From NCBI GenBank assembly GCA_000497125.2, contig CM035317.1:1762001-1826000 (forward strand): DNA of 64,000 bases, in the 5' to 3' direction. The notes beneath the pieces were generated by a model that worked only from the letters and a program-made list of their open reading frames with translations, was not told where the DNA came from and made no database searches. The stretch is from Spironucleus salmonicida (lineage: Eukaryota > Fornicata > Diplomonadida > Hexamitidae). Both the position numbers and the translations under genes were made by a program. Below, piece after piece: positions 1 through 13,517 of the stretch (position 1 is its first letter; each line of letters begins with the position of its first letter).

Positions 1-217
1 TGTCTTCAGATTTCTCCTCAACCTTGTCTTCAGATTTCTCCTCAACCTTGTCTTCGGATTTCTCCTCAACCTTGGCTTCGGATTTCTCCTCAACCTTGTC
101 TTCAGATTTCTCCTCAACCTTGTCTTCAGATTTCTCCTCAACCTTGTCTTCGGATTTCTCTCTAATGGTGTCGATCTCACTATCGTTCTATTCCAAAATT
201 AGATCACTTTAAGACAT
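1..217 (-). CDS. KVEEKSED-repeat protein, N-terminal part (cut by window edge)
   Basis: Read on the minus strand from ATG at 217, the product starts MSQSDLILEQNDSEID and then enters a tandem octapeptide, K-V-E-E-K-S-E-D, encoded by a 24-bp unit. Six full copies and one degenerate copy are visible before the window ends, with only single-base differences (one Asp-to-Ala, silent changes). The repeat is highly charged with alternating Glu and Lys and should form a single alpha helix or coiled coil. No catalytic domain is visible. The function is unknown; such repeats are common in cytoskeletal linker proteins, but that is only inference. The remainder lies beyond position 1. Confidence 0.75.
2..168. 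repeat. 24-bp tandem repeat inside a coding region
   Basis: Seven consecutive 24-bp units lie head to tail, the last one partial. They differ at a few positions (tcttcaga/tcttcgga, tgtctt/tggctt). The unit is a multiple of three and keeps the minus-strand frame open, so copy number can change without a frameshift. Confidence 0.9.
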
Positions 218-454
218 TTTCAATGTATAATTTTTTAATAATATTAAATTTTTGGTATATAATATCTAGAATTATAATTTGTGGTTTAATAACATATTAA
301 ATTATTTAATATAGAATTCATTAAGCAAATCCATATGAAAATAGAATTAATTATTAATATACAAAATATAATGCAAATATATTTTAAAATATTATTTTTT
401 AATGTGTAGTATATTTGTTTAAAGAATTAAAATAATATAATTTCAAGTATCGGA

Positions 455-2086
<1,632 letters not shown>

Positions 2087-2300
2087 TGTGAGAAGTGGTT
2101 AATTATGATTTAATTTTGACTGAACTATTAATTTTTATTTATATTAAAAATAGTATTATGGATTACTATATAAACCACAATTCATAACTTATGATTATAT
2201 TAATATATAATAGTAATAATTATTTATTTAATATATCACTATAAAAATATATAATACTGTATAGATTATCAAAATTTTAATTATTAAATTCTTTTTAAAA
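2087..2300. promoter_or_regulatory. Divergent intergenic region
   Basis: This 214-bp spacer between the starts of PFP (minus) and a coiled-coil gene (plus) is almost pure A+T, with repeated TATTATTA/ATAATATAT stretches. It must hold both promoters. No GC-containing motif is evident. Confidence 0.4.
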
Positions 2301-3695
2301 ATGGACTTTAAGTAATTTGAAGATTTAATATGTTAAGCCGAACTGGTATAAAAGTCTTCTGATATTAAATCTATAAATTAATTTAAATAAATTGAGAGTT
2401 TACAAGAAACAGCTTAATTGTAACAGTTTAATTTTAAACCTAAAACTAAACATACCAAGTAAAATTAAACAGACGCTATAGTTGGAACAGCTAATTTTTC
2501 TTCGAATACATATCCTATATAGGATTTTTTGGTAATAATTCCTGATACAAAATCATAATACACTTAAGTTTAGATAGAATCTACTGAAAATTCTACAGCG
2601 ATGATTAGTGAAGTCTGCTAAAAATTTATTTAAACTATAGAAATTTAATTAGATCAAAAAGATTACAGTTTAAAAGAAGAAAATATTGAATTTTATAACT
2701 AAAAATTGAAATTAAAATAAGCTAAAAAGTTTAATGATTAAATATTAACAAAATTAGAAGAGACAGAATTGGATAATTAAAATTTAGCAAAATAATTATA
2801 AAACTTAAATAAAAAATGGGAGAAATTGGTCGACTAATTAACTAATGACAATAATTAAAAAACAATAGACATACAAGAACTAAAGTTAGAAATTTAGTCA
2901 AAAACCGAAATACATATTAATGCTAAAGCGTAAACATTACAGTATGAATAAATTATTTCAGATTTAAATAGCTAATTGGAGGAATTAAAGTCGATAATAA
3001 CATTCTAGTAGGCAAAAATTGATGATTTAAGTTAAGATAAATTATATTTATAAACCTTATCTTAACATAAAGAGCCACTTATCCTTTTAGAAAAAGAAGT
3101 CTCAACAGATTAAACATATCATTTGGAGAATTAGTAATAAGTTGAAGTCTAAGTCTATGAATTTTCTCTTTAGGTAGACTATATTGTGACTAGTGAAGAT
3201 AAATAAATAGACAATATCTGCGAGGTTAGAAATAGAAAAATATAAACAAGGGATGAGATTACCATAGGAAATGATAGTTGTATATAAGTATATATTTCTT
3301 GTGAAAATTGTCAAGAAATAAGTAATAAGTATTAATCATAAAGTAATCTTAATAAGGATAATAAAATATAAATAGATGAGTTAGAAGAAGAGATAATTGA
3401 TCTTTAGACATTGGTGAATGATTTATAATTAGAAAATGAGAAGTTAAAGAAAAAAAGTAGATTATCAGAGAAAGAGAACTAGCAGATGAAAGATCAATTA
3501 GAATAATTCGAAGATCTAATGAACGAAGTTAAACAATAAATATAGGTGTTACACATAGATTTAGATTCTAAGGATGGCATTCTCCTATAGAAATAGGACT
3601 AAATACTGTAGTTAGAACATAAAATTGAGGTAGTAATTGAAGAAAGAGATAAAGCTATTTAAAATTTTGAAAAAATTAAGGTTATGTTTAAGTGA
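2301..3695 (+). CDS. Coiled-coil protein, 464 aa
   Basis: Starts MDFKQFEDLICQAELVQKS and is rich in Gln, Lys and Glu, with long heptad-like stretches, especially in the C-terminal third (ELEEEIIDLQTLVNDLQLE). A short CENCQ stretch lies about three-quarters along. No enzyme motif is seen. Roughly one codon in eight is TAA or TAG, read as Gln, which makes this gene a clear demonstration of the code. The start is the first ATG after an A-rich leader, and the stop is in AAGTGA. EB1 begins 46 bp downstream on the same strand. A cytoskeletal role is plausible for this organism group but not shown by the sequence. Confidence 0.8.
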
Positions 3696-3741
3696 ATTAT
3701 ATTAATATATGATTTAAAATATTATTTTATAAAAATTGCAA

Positions 3742-4473
3742 ATGTCAAAAGCTGCTGGTATTCACTCTGCTTGTTATTAGGTAGGGCGTATGTAATTAGT
3801 CTAATGGCTACATGAAATGCTAAATGAAAATGTCGAAAAGGTCGAAGATGTATCATCTGGTCATCATTATTGCATACTACTTGAAGCTTTGTATCCTGGA
3901 TAAATTAATGTCCCAAAAATTATAATGAATGCTAAATTAGAATGGGAAAAAGTTAGCAATCTTAAAATGGTATAAAATTGTTTGATTTAACATAAAGTTG
4001 ATCGTGCTGTTGATGTTGATAAACTCGCAAAAGGAAAATTCTAAGACAATATAGAATTCCTTTAATGGTTTAAATGGTTTTTTGAGCAGAACTTTGATGT
4101 AGGAAGTGGTTTTGATGCAGAGGATGTGAGAAGAAGGACAGGTAAAAAGTCCACTGCAGGTACTAATGCGGCTGTCAAACCTGGGGCGAAGCCTACTGCA
4201 GTAGTATCAAAGGCTTCTACAATATCTAAATCCGTAATATCTTCTTCAGGAGTTAGTTAGAATAAACCAAATCTAGATGTGTAATAGTAGCTTGATAGAA
4301 GGACCAAGGAAAGCAAGTTTTATTTCAATAAATTAAGAGAAATAGAACTATATATGGGAGAACTGACCGAGTAAGCAGAGGCAGCTGGATTATAAGACGA
4401 TGGCAATTAGTTAAATTTAATGAATGTAATTAATAAAGTAGAAGAAGTTTTATATGCTACTTACACAGAGTGA
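3742..4473 (+). CDS. EB1: EB1-family microtubule plus-end-binding protein
   Basis: End-binding proteins track growing microtubule plus ends and recruit partners; in flagellates they sit in the nucleus, median structures and axoneme tips. The 243-residue product has an N-terminal calponin-homology domain (about residues 1-125) with recognisable family blocks: LLEALYPGQINVPKI, CLIQHKVD, and FLQWFKWFFEQNFD. A basic, Ala/Lys/Ser-rich linker follows, then the C-terminal EB homology coiled coil with the diagnostic FYFNKLREIE. The length is typical. The extreme C terminus ends YTE, close to the EEY-type acidic tail of other EB proteins. The stop is in GAGTGA. It lies between two same-strand coiled-coil genes. 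Confidence 0.95.
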
Positions 4474-4736
4474 ACTTGTCTTCAAAAAAAAATGGATATA
4501 AATTAAATTATGTTTCATTATTATTACTAATATAATATTATATAATATTATTAATTTATAAAAAAATAATTAAATAAACTAATATAGAAGTATAATATAT
4601 CACAATAAATTAAATTAAAATTAAAATTATTAATATTTTTCATATAAATTATAACTATTATATAGTATACCTTGTTAAACCTACTTTTCAAATACCGCCA
4701 CCTTTTTAATTTTTCCCACTCCAAAGCAATTTATAA

Positions 4737-6131
4737 ATGGCTGATTAAGTAGAAAGAACACTCTAAGATTATTGCACTCAGCTTAATGAATACTATCAGA
4801 CATTCCATTCTGTTGACAAGACTTAATAACAAATGATAGCTAAGAAGGTAGAATAAATTTCAGTATCCTTCAATGAATAGAATGATACCTTTATTAATGT
4901 CCTTTCTGAAAATACTATTGATGATGCCAAGGTTAATGAGATCTCAAACCTTTATTCCTAAGTTACTGATTTAATCAAGAAATTCCCTAGGGTAGATTCT
5001 TCGCACTCTTTTGCTGCTTCCCCTAACTCATCCTTGTTAGCTCCTCCTCGTGTTTCCACATAATCTGCAACCAAACTTAATGATAATATCAAATCTTTGC
5101 GCTCTTAATTATAAAATATTCATAAACTTCTTAACTCAGCTTAAGATGCTACTGAAGTTTCTTATGAAGAGAAATAAGATTAACAACAATCTCGCGATAT
5201 TTCAGTTATGGCTGTTAACTAACTTAAAGCTACCACTAAAGTTTAGAATGAATAACTTAGAGCAGAAGTAACCAATCTCCGTTAGTAGGTTGATGAACTT
5301 CTTCGTGAAAATAACGAATTAAAGCAAAAATATACTGATGCTTCTCATAGTTTAGACTAGATTTAAGATGAAAACCAAATTATGAAGAAAAACTAAGACT
5401 AATTTGTTAATGACCGCAAAGAGCGTTCTGAAACTGTTCAACAACTTGTTGAAGAGCGTGACAAATATCTTGCTCGTTACTAAAACATAGATCAAAAATT
5501 AGAAATGGAGATGGATAGAGCTAGATAAGAGAGAGAATCTCGTTATTTCTAGGTTACTGAGTTAGAATCTGAAAATACTGCCATGAAAGCCTAAATTTAA
5601 AAACTCAAGGTTAGACTTGAGGAATTAGAGTCTTGTGATGTCGAGACTGCTGCTATTGAAGTATAACGTGCAGCTAAGACTGTGGAATAACTTAATTCTG
5701 TTATTACCGAACTTAAAACCAAATTAGTGGAAACTAAGAAATCTCACAACGATCATGTATAATAACTTAGAACAACTATTGCAGTTCTTTCTGAAGAGAT
5801 ATATGGCGATGATTAAACTGATGGTGAAGAACGTGTCCCTAGAGAAGAGTTAGAAAAGAAGATAGCTGCTCTTATGCAGTAAAACGAATAATTATAGAAT
5901 ACCGTTTAGGATTTCTAATCTAGAAGCCAGAACATGAGTTAACAAGCTCCAGTTTAATAACCAGGACTTTAACTTAGCTCAATGGTACCTGTTTATGCCA
6001 ATCCTGAAAGTATGCTCTAGAGCATCAGTTTATATTAAGGTAAGAAAATGGATGCCCCTAGAAAGGAATAATCAGTAGCTAAGAAGGATGATGATGATGT
6101 TATTGCTATTATCAACTAACGCAGAAAGTGA
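4737..6131 (+). CDS. Coiled-coil protein, 464 aa, downstream of EB1
   Basis: MADQVERTLQDYCTQL at the N terminus is followed by an almost continuous coiled coil from about residue 100 to 400 (for example QLRAEVTNLRQQVDELLREN). A Ser/Pro/Gln-rich segment and a basic/acidic tail ending IINQRRK complete it. Codon use is less AT-biased than its neighbours (CGT, GCT, CTC are common), which suggests good expression. No family assigned. It follows EB1 by 263 bp on the same strand, which hints at, but does not prove, a microtubule-associated job. The stop is in AAGTGA. Confidence 0.85.
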
Positions 6132-6175
6132 AATTTTGATTGATAATAATATATTATATTATCTTTGTTTTAAAA

Positions 6176-6682
6176 ATGAGACCATCATATTCACGGCCTG
6201 TCCCAGATTTATCTTCAAATCCACGAATGTATTCAATTATGCACGATCCTAATTTTGACAGCATATGCGAAATAAAAATAGATGACTTTGTTGAATAGTA
6301 ATAAGTTTTGAAGTCAATCTTTAGATTATCTAATTTGTAGTTTGAATAGTCTAAAGTAAATCCTCGGAGTACATATTCTTAAAATGACTATTTCAATAGT
6401 AAAGCCATAATTCTGTAGCGAAAAAATTGTTAAAAATAACTCAATCCTAATATAACATTATCACCTTAACGAACAGCGTTGAGATGTCTAGAGAAGCAAA
6501 AATAATAAACCAAGTAATTAACCTTTAACATAAATACTGTCTAATAATAATTTAATTTTATAAATCTCGGTTTGAGAGGAGATGTGCCACGTCCTACATC
6601 TTAATTTGTCCCTATCCGAGTTAAATCTTAGAGGATCCCCAGGAAAGGAAGTATGATTGATCTGAATATTAGATTTCAGTGA
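6176..6682 (+). CDS. Small basic protein of unknown function, 168 aa
   Basis: Starts MRPSYSRPVPDLSSNPRMYS; Gln-, Asn-, Arg- and Ser-rich with little predicted hydrophobic core. No domain is recognised. The C terminus is basic (RVKSQRIPRKGSMIDL). Two small TATA-like AT blocks precede the ATG, which is preceded by four A residues as in many neighbours. The stop is in CAGTGA. The composition suggests a disordered structural or linker protein. It could be lineage-specific. The reading frame is certain, the role is not. Confidence 0.7.
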
Positions 6683-6752
6683 CTATTTATTATATATAAT
6701 AATTTATTACTATTTAGTGTAAATTTATTTTAATTGATTTCGTAATTTAATA

Positions 6753-7712
6753 ATGCAGCTTCGTGAATCTGACATAAAAGAATTTGAATCGTATGCAACG
6801 AATCCCGAATACATTCATATTGTTAAAGATATGCTTCTTAAAAAAATTATTACACCAGGAGACCTTTAAGATCAAATCCCTTCGGAGAACGCTAAAGTTA
6901 CCGTCCATTATACAGGAACTCTCTTAGATGGGACTCAGTTTGATTCTTCACGCACTAGAAATGATCCTTTTGAATTTCAGATTGGACAGTCCTAGGTGAT
7001 CAAAGCCTGGGATTAAGGTATTGCCACAATGTGCATAGGCGAACGCTGCGACCTCATTTTACACCCATCTTTTGGTTATGGAGAATCGGGTTCTGGCTAA
7101 ATTCCAGGTAATGCGGCGTTGCGTTTCGATGTCGAAGCTCTGGATTTTGCAGAAATCGACCATGAATACCCAGAGACCTTAGAACTTAGAAGAGAAGCAT
7201 CAAAAGGCCGTTAGGAAAGAGGTAAGCAATTGTTTAATTAAAATAAAGTCAAACGTGCTCTGGCTTGTTTTGAGAAGGGAAATGAACTTTTGGAAGACGA
7301 TCAAATTGTGGAATCTAGGAAATAGAGAGCGAAAATGCTCGGAAATACATGTTTATGTTACTATAAGCTTAATAATATTTAGAAATGTATTGTAGATGGT
7401 AAGTAGAGTATGGAAATCTTGAAAGAATTCACAGATGAAGATGACTTAATGAGTAAAGTAATTAAAAGAATAATTAGAGCGTATTTAGATTAAAATAAGT
7501 TTGATGATGTTATCGCTTTAGAAAAAGATAATTCCATTAATTCTCATGTTTAGAGCCTCATTCAAAATGATATAGTAAAAGCCAAAGAAAAGTAGAGAGA
7601 GGTTAATGCTAAAAAGAACGATATGTATAAGCGTATGATGTCATTTCGCACAGAACCAGGCATTTAGTCTATCGATACCTCAAAAAAGAATGATGAATGC
7701 TGTAATGAGTGA
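6753..7712 (+). CDS. FKBP-type peptidyl-prolyl isomerase with TPR region
   Basis: A prolyl cis-trans isomerase and likely co-chaperone. The FKBP domain covers about residues 40-130, with the active-site pattern [37 protein letters not shown] and FGYGESG followed by [12 protein letters not shown]. The rest of the 319 residues is helical with three TPR-like repeats ([39 protein letters not shown]), as in Hsp90-binding FKBP4/AIP proteins. A short N-terminal extension precedes the FKBP fold. The stop, GAGTGATAA, lies 13 bp from the stop of the convergent MCM gene. No signal peptide is seen, so it should be cytosolic or nuclear. Confidence 0.93.
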
Positions 7713-7725
7713 TAATTAATGAGTT

Positions 7726-9690
7726 TCACTTAAGAGAATATTTACCTTTTTCGAGCATAATGACCTCAATAGTCACTAGTCTCTAGATAATTTTTTCAAA
7801 ATCTTGTGGGATAATTCCTTTATCTGCACATTTTTTTTATAATGCTGTGACAGAAACTGGACCATTCTTTAAAATTCCTTTTACAATACTTGTAGTATTC
7901 TGTTTAACCTTTTATTTTTTAATAGTAGTTTCAGCACTTTCTTCTGCTGCTGCCAAAAGGGATCTAGCTGCATCAATATCCTTTTCTTATACTACTTCAC
8001 TACCTCTTAATTTAGCTAAAGCTTAGCTAATTCGAACGCAACTTAGTAAACTTCTAGGAGTTGAAAAATCTTTTTCTGCTCTATCAATACAATATCCTTC
8101 AACATACCTAGATAACATTTCGGGTTAAATTCTAGCGTGAATACTTTTAACTTCTTCTAAATAAGCACGTAAAATATTTTCGTCAATTGTTTCCTTAATA
8201 ATTTTTCTTTAGTCTTCTAACATATGCATTTAACCAACAAATAACCCTAAATCTTTATCTCTTTCTTCGTCTATCTAGTCTTTCATAACAAAAACTATGT
8301 CAAATCGACTGATCAAAGCCTCAGGTAGATTTACATTATCCTTAAAAGATAATTAACTATCCCATTTACTATATTTCGGATTTGCAGCGGCAACCACAGT
8401 AGTTCGAGCATTTAAAGTAGCAGAAACACCACCTTTGCTAAAACTTAGCGTTTGTTATTCTAAAACTTCATATATTGCACTTCTATCCTCTTCATCAATT
8501 TTATCAAACTCATCTATGCAGCAAACACCCTAATCGGCCAAAATAAGTGCACCAGGTTCAATTGAAAACTCTGATGTATTGTTAATCCTTATTGCAGCAG
8601 CAGTTAAACCAGCAGAAGATGTTCCTTTGCCTGCAACATAGTTTGAACGGTACGATGAGCTAACTGTTGCTTTTAATAGCTGAGACTTTGCTAGTCCTGG
8701 ATCTCCAATCAGCAAAATATTTATTGTTGGTCGTATTTTAATGTCCTTTAGATTAGGAGGTGTACCTCCAACTAGAGCACACAAACATGACAACTTAGGT
8801 TAAAATAAATGATGTAGATTCGGTGCAAAAGAATTTGTTAGTAAATTATACAGTTTTTCGCTTGGTAGTAGTTTTAGCTCGTTAATTTTAGACATATAAG
8901 GTTAAGAAATTAAATTTTTAACCTGAATGAGCAAAATTGAATGCTGTAAATATAAAATAGGTTCAATAGCGAAAATAGACTGGTCAGTTGGCATGGGAAT
9001 GACAAATCCTTGAATTTATAACCGGTCACCAGGTCTAATTGACGAGTTATGTGCTCCAGTAGGCAACTGATGGTAAACTTTGACCTGTCTAGGTGTGCCA
9101 CCTTACGGGACTTCATCTGGATGCTCCTGAATTGTATAAATTCTCAGGTCGTTAAATTTACTTAGAACTGTTTGAAGTTACAATTAAACAGGCAGAGATC
9201 TGCATTATTCTGATATACATTGTTTAGGGGGTGAAAATGAGTCAGAAGTAACCGGAACAAAAAGTTAGGATTTACAGTTTTCACAATAATACGTAGCAAG
9301 ACTACAATTTGGAAGTATTTATGACGCAGAAGTGACTGTACCGTTAAATTTTAATAGCTTTCCTATTGTTAAAGGTACATCTCTGAACTTCGTCAGTGGT
9401 TATTATGATGGTGCCTAGAAGCAAAACTATGTTTTGCGGTGTAAAGCTTCAGGTATGTCTGGATTGATTAATTCTTAACAAATTTAGATATAATATAAAG
9501 TTTCGTCAAGAATACATTAAACAAGATCTGGATAGTTTTAGATAAGGTCATCAAGTTAAATAGTATATACTTTACCAGTAAAATTTTGTAACTATTCATC
9601 TAAATACAATTTTAAAATTTCTTTATGAACTTTAAAGTCGTAAATAGTGAATGCAGAGTTTTTCTACTATTGAGATTTTGACTTCTACAT
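7726..9690 (-). CDS. MCM7: MCM replicative helicase subunit, probably MCM7
   Basis: A subunit of the MCM2-7 helicase that unwinds replication origins in the nucleus. The 654-residue product contains an N-terminal OB region with a zinc finger (YYCENCKS...CISEQCRS), the line IQEHPDEVPQGGTPR, and an AAA+ domain with Walker A GDPGLAKSQ, Walker B CCIDEFDKI, sensor AAANPKYSKW and the arginine finger in ISRFDIVF. The combination of QEHPDEVP and GTSSAGLTAA is closest to MCM7 as I recall the family, but the paralogue should be checked by phylogeny. The C terminus carries a winged-helix-like segment. It is convergent with the FKBP gene; the stop is in AAGTGA. Confidence 0.9.
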
Positions 9691-9812
9691 TATATTTATA
9701 TTAATTATTAATTTAATATTAGATATAATAATATTATTATTATTTTGATATTGATGTTAAAAATATAAAATATACTAACATAAAGTTAATAGAATTAAAA
9801 GTATAACAGTAC

Positions 9813-10181
9813 TCAGACGATAAAAATTCTTTCTCTAATTTCATATAGTAAACCACACAACGGGCACTCTAAATTAGCATTAATAATTTCAATATTATAT
9901 AATGCATTATAGACTGCTTAATTAAAGCTATCATTATTTTCGCATACTTACTCAGGCATGTCTATATTAAGCATCTTACAATGATTATAAAACCCCTCGT
10001 ATTCAGTTTACAAACATAAAAATTTTAAAAGATCTGGATTGTATTCCCGTTCTACCGTTTCTATCTCAAATTAATTTATATTAAAATTTTTAAAGCAGCT
10101 CTTGCATTTAGTATCTTTACAATTCATAGTTTTCAATGTCAGTAGTAATACCATTAATAGGAATGGAAAATATATAGTCAT
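9813..10181 (-). CDS. Small Cys-rich protein with hydrophobic N terminus
   Basis: This 122-residue ORF begins with a strongly hydrophobic segment (IYFPFLLMVLLLTL) that looks like a signal peptide or membrane anchor, followed by CKDTKCKSC and, near the C terminus, LECPLCG. It starts 6 nt after the stop of the upstream gene and in the same frame, so it could alternatively be the C-terminal part of that gene read through a TGA. It shares the pattern N-x-N-Q-F-E ... C-P-L-C with the C-terminal half of the upstream protein, suggesting a duplicated module. The stop, GTCTGA, lacks the AGTGA context. Function unknown. Confidence 0.5.
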
Positions 10182-10187
10182 ATTATA

Positions 10188-12995
10188 TCATAATGTATCA
10201 ACCACACCAAATCCAATAGGTTGTTCAAAACTTAATGAAAAATTATTTCTATCTGTGTAACCTGATAAATATTAAGAGTAAAATCTATAATACTTTCCTT
10301 ATTCTGGACTAACGCAGCTTAGAACAAGCTCCCATGAGCTAAAACTGAAGTTAAACTGATTCTTAAATATTTATCTGACATTTGCATCTAAAGGTGTTAT
10401 ACTAGTTAATAAAGAATAAGCAGTTATATAATCTAGATCATAATATTTTGATACAAAGTGAATATTTTCATACAGCAACAGTATTCTTTTTATAGATTTC
10501 ATACTCAAACTTAAATCTAAATTTAATTATCCCATTTTTAAATAATTATTCAATTCAGAAACTGGAAGATCTGTTATTTTTAAATCATTTTTATATATAT
10601 TTTAGTATTAGTTTAATTTTCTAATACATCTAGAATATCCCCAAATCAATGCTTATTAAGAACAAAATATCGCCACATATTTTTTATTTACTTAGCTTTC
10701 AAAAAATTCTTAGTTTTACATAAAATTCTATTTCCTATCTACTTGTAAAGCTTATTACAAATCATTTATTATCAATGTCGATGATTCACTATATTATATA
10801 ATGTCATCTAAATATGTAAGAATATAATTAATTACAAAATCATTTGAAAATGGGTATAATAATGTAAACGTAGGCAAATTCTCAGAAATTTAGTATTTCT
10901 AATATTATGGTGGAATATTAAGCTTATGATCGTCATAGTTGATAGCCTCTCCTTTAATTTAATTTTAGCAGGATTTAAAAAAATGATTAAAAAAATCCAA
11001 ATTTGATAAATCGTATTATTTTAAATGTAATATCATCAAATAATTTATCTACATGAAAAATGATTGCCTACTTAAATATATAAAATTATTTTTATGTTTA
11101 CTGTAAATTTAGTATGTATTTTATACTTAATCTATTGTTTTAGGTATGTAAGGAATAAATATTTGCTATTATAGATCTTATTTTATTTAATATAGCTACC
11201 ATAGTTTTTAATATAAAATACTATCTACATAAACATCAAACATTTGTTAGCATACTGCATTTGCTTTTTAAAATTCCCCAAGCATATATTTGACAAATCC
11301 ATTCACATATTTTTTATCCAATCGCTATAAAATTTATCCTAACCGACATAAAGGGCACCCTAAAGGACAATTTCTACCGATATTATAAATATTTATAATA
11401 TCAGGTTCAATTTATTCGAACTAATTTAGATTGATTAAAAATTTTGTCCTATTAACAAAGTCTCGCAACAACAATTTCGGTTGCTCTTCCAGATCTATTT
11501 CTTCTAGTTATTCAAACTATTAAATAACTATTTTATGGCGATAAATTAGTGTTGGATCCACTGCTGCTGATACGATGAAGTTGAATGCCCATATCATAGC
11601 TTCATCTAAATCTAAAGTTTAATCTTCAAAGCTACCAATTGCTGCGGTTCCAAAATGAGTAATATTTTATATAGCGATAATAGACATTGATGTTGGTATT
11701 TCAGATACAACTAATTATAATTCATCTATATTTTCCATAAGATCTTTTAATTATCTATAATACAGATCTTCTAACTAATTGTAACTAGTGTTAGCCTCGT
11801 CATGTATTGCACTTGAATATAGATCGGAAAATAATAAAAATAAGTTATCCCTAGTATTGATTACTTTATTTTAGTCAAAAATAACTTCTGAAAATTCATG
11901 ACATATTATACTTTCGACTGCTGCCCCACGTTTCTTAGAGTTAGCTGGTAAGTGATTATATACATTCCAACATTATGGAATAGTTTGATTTTAAGTATTT
12001 GGTTTATTTGACAATCTAAATAATGGAATATTAAGGTAGTGGCTTAGCTAAAGGCTAATAAAGTATGAATTAATCTTATTAAGTGGAGTATTTGCATCCA
12101 ATAATTCTTAATACTCATAATTTCCTTTATTATCTCTATTTAATAATTAAAATATCTATGGTTTTTTATATGCTTTAACCTGTTTTAAAACTGTAATTAA
12201 ATTTATTAATGAAAATGTGTTATTATCTGAGACTTTATTGATATTAAATAGACTCATGTTAGAAACTGAGGAAATACTTTTCTCTAATTCATTATCAGAG
12301 TTTTATTAGCTCAAAATTAAATTATCGATATGATCTTGCTTTCCAAAATTCACTATTTTAATTCCAACTTTTGAATTTATACCAGTGCTCCTATCATTTA
12401 ACATTTTGGCAAGCATTTTATTGCCTAAGAAAGCATTACCTTTATTTATTCCAAATTTAATTGAAATATTATCAGAATTGAAACATCCAGTCAAAACTAA
12501 ATCATTTACTCTTCCTTTAACTTGAACTAATTCTGAAGACCCAGTGAAAACTAAAAATGGAAAATTTAATGATAAGTTAGATTTTCTCGCAGCTATTTAA
12601 AATATTTAAAGCAATTACTAAGACATATTGTTATTTAATAATGTGTATTCAGCATCAAATAATGATACGATTTAATTTTCAATACAAGGATGCAAAGTAA
12701 ATGCTTTTTTAATACCAAACATCCCTAAAATAGATGATTCCGATTTTATTAATCTAGGAAGATTGATAGGAGATGACTATTCTGGATCAATTATACCCTT
12801 TCCAGATATTTCTAAAAGTGATTAGTTTTCATTAGGATACAGAGTTAAATATGATAAATAAAACGATTTTTCTAATATTTATATTGGATCTTGGTTATAA
12901 ATCCAATTAGATGAAGGTGTTTATGATGATGGTAGAAAATCATCCAACTACTATGACAGTTAATTAATTAGTTGTTCTTGGATTTGATAATTCAT
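10188..12995 (-). CDS. Large protein of unknown function, 935 aa
   Basis: Starts MNYQIQEQLINQLSQQLDDF. No known domain is recognised. The N-terminal 250 residues look globular (LFDAEYTL, LTGCFNSDNISIKFGI), the middle is helical, and about two-thirds along is a Cys cluster, NCPLGCPLCRLGQ, that may bind metal. The C terminus ends FGVVDTL. The stop is TTATGA, without AGTGA, and the next ORF resumes in the same frame after 6 nt. It lies in a minus-strand run with RING and NHL genes, so a role in ubiquitin-type regulation is possible by neighbourhood only. Confidence 0.7.
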
Positions 12996-13070
12996 TTTTG
13001 GTATAAAAACAAATATTATAATATAAAGTATATCTTATATATTAAAGTTAGAAACATGGTCAAAAATAAA

Positions 13071-13478
13071 TCACTATTGCATAATTTATTCTATACCTAT
13101 CATAAACAACTCCAATTCTTCAGGTTCCATAATATCCATTACACTGGAGAGAATTCCTTAGAGCATAATGCTTAGCATTTATTAATCTTTAACAATAGTT
13201 TTCATAGCTCTAATTTAAGTTAGCAATTACTCAGCATTTAAAAAATCGTGATTAAAATTTATTAATGGAGTTCTTTGATTGTGTTACGCAATTTCATCAT
13301 CAGTAGATTATAGTTCAAGTGAGCTATCAATCGGTAAATTACAAACGGGGCAATTTTCATTTCCAGATAAGCACAATTAATCAAAGCATAATTCGTGTAA
13401 ATCATGTCCGCATTTAAGTGAAAATGGGGTATGTTCAATTTATCCTAAGCAAACTGGGCAAATTTTATCTTCGGCCAT
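13071..13478 (-). CDS. RING-H2 finger protein, 135 aa
   Basis: The N-terminal 46 residues form a complete RING: C7-x2-C10, C23-x-H25-x2-H28-x2-C31, then C43-P-V-C46, which matches an E3 ubiquitin-ligase-type fold with two zinc sites. The remaining 90 residues are helical and acidic without recognisable substrate-binding domain. It follows the NHL-repeat gene by 39 bp on the same strand. RING and NHL are fused in TRIM-NHL proteins, so the two products may work together, an inference from proximity. The ATG follows an AT-rich leader; the stop is in TAGTGA. Confidence 0.85.
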
Positions 13479-13517
13479 TTGTTATCAAATATCAATATTA
13501 TTATAATACAATAAGAA

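Noticed and set aside
2-168. Regular 24-bp repeats as a possible CRISPR array
   Set aside because: No unique spacers separate the units, the repeats are directly tandem, keep a reading frame and continue into a protein with an ATG; the window is eukaryotic.
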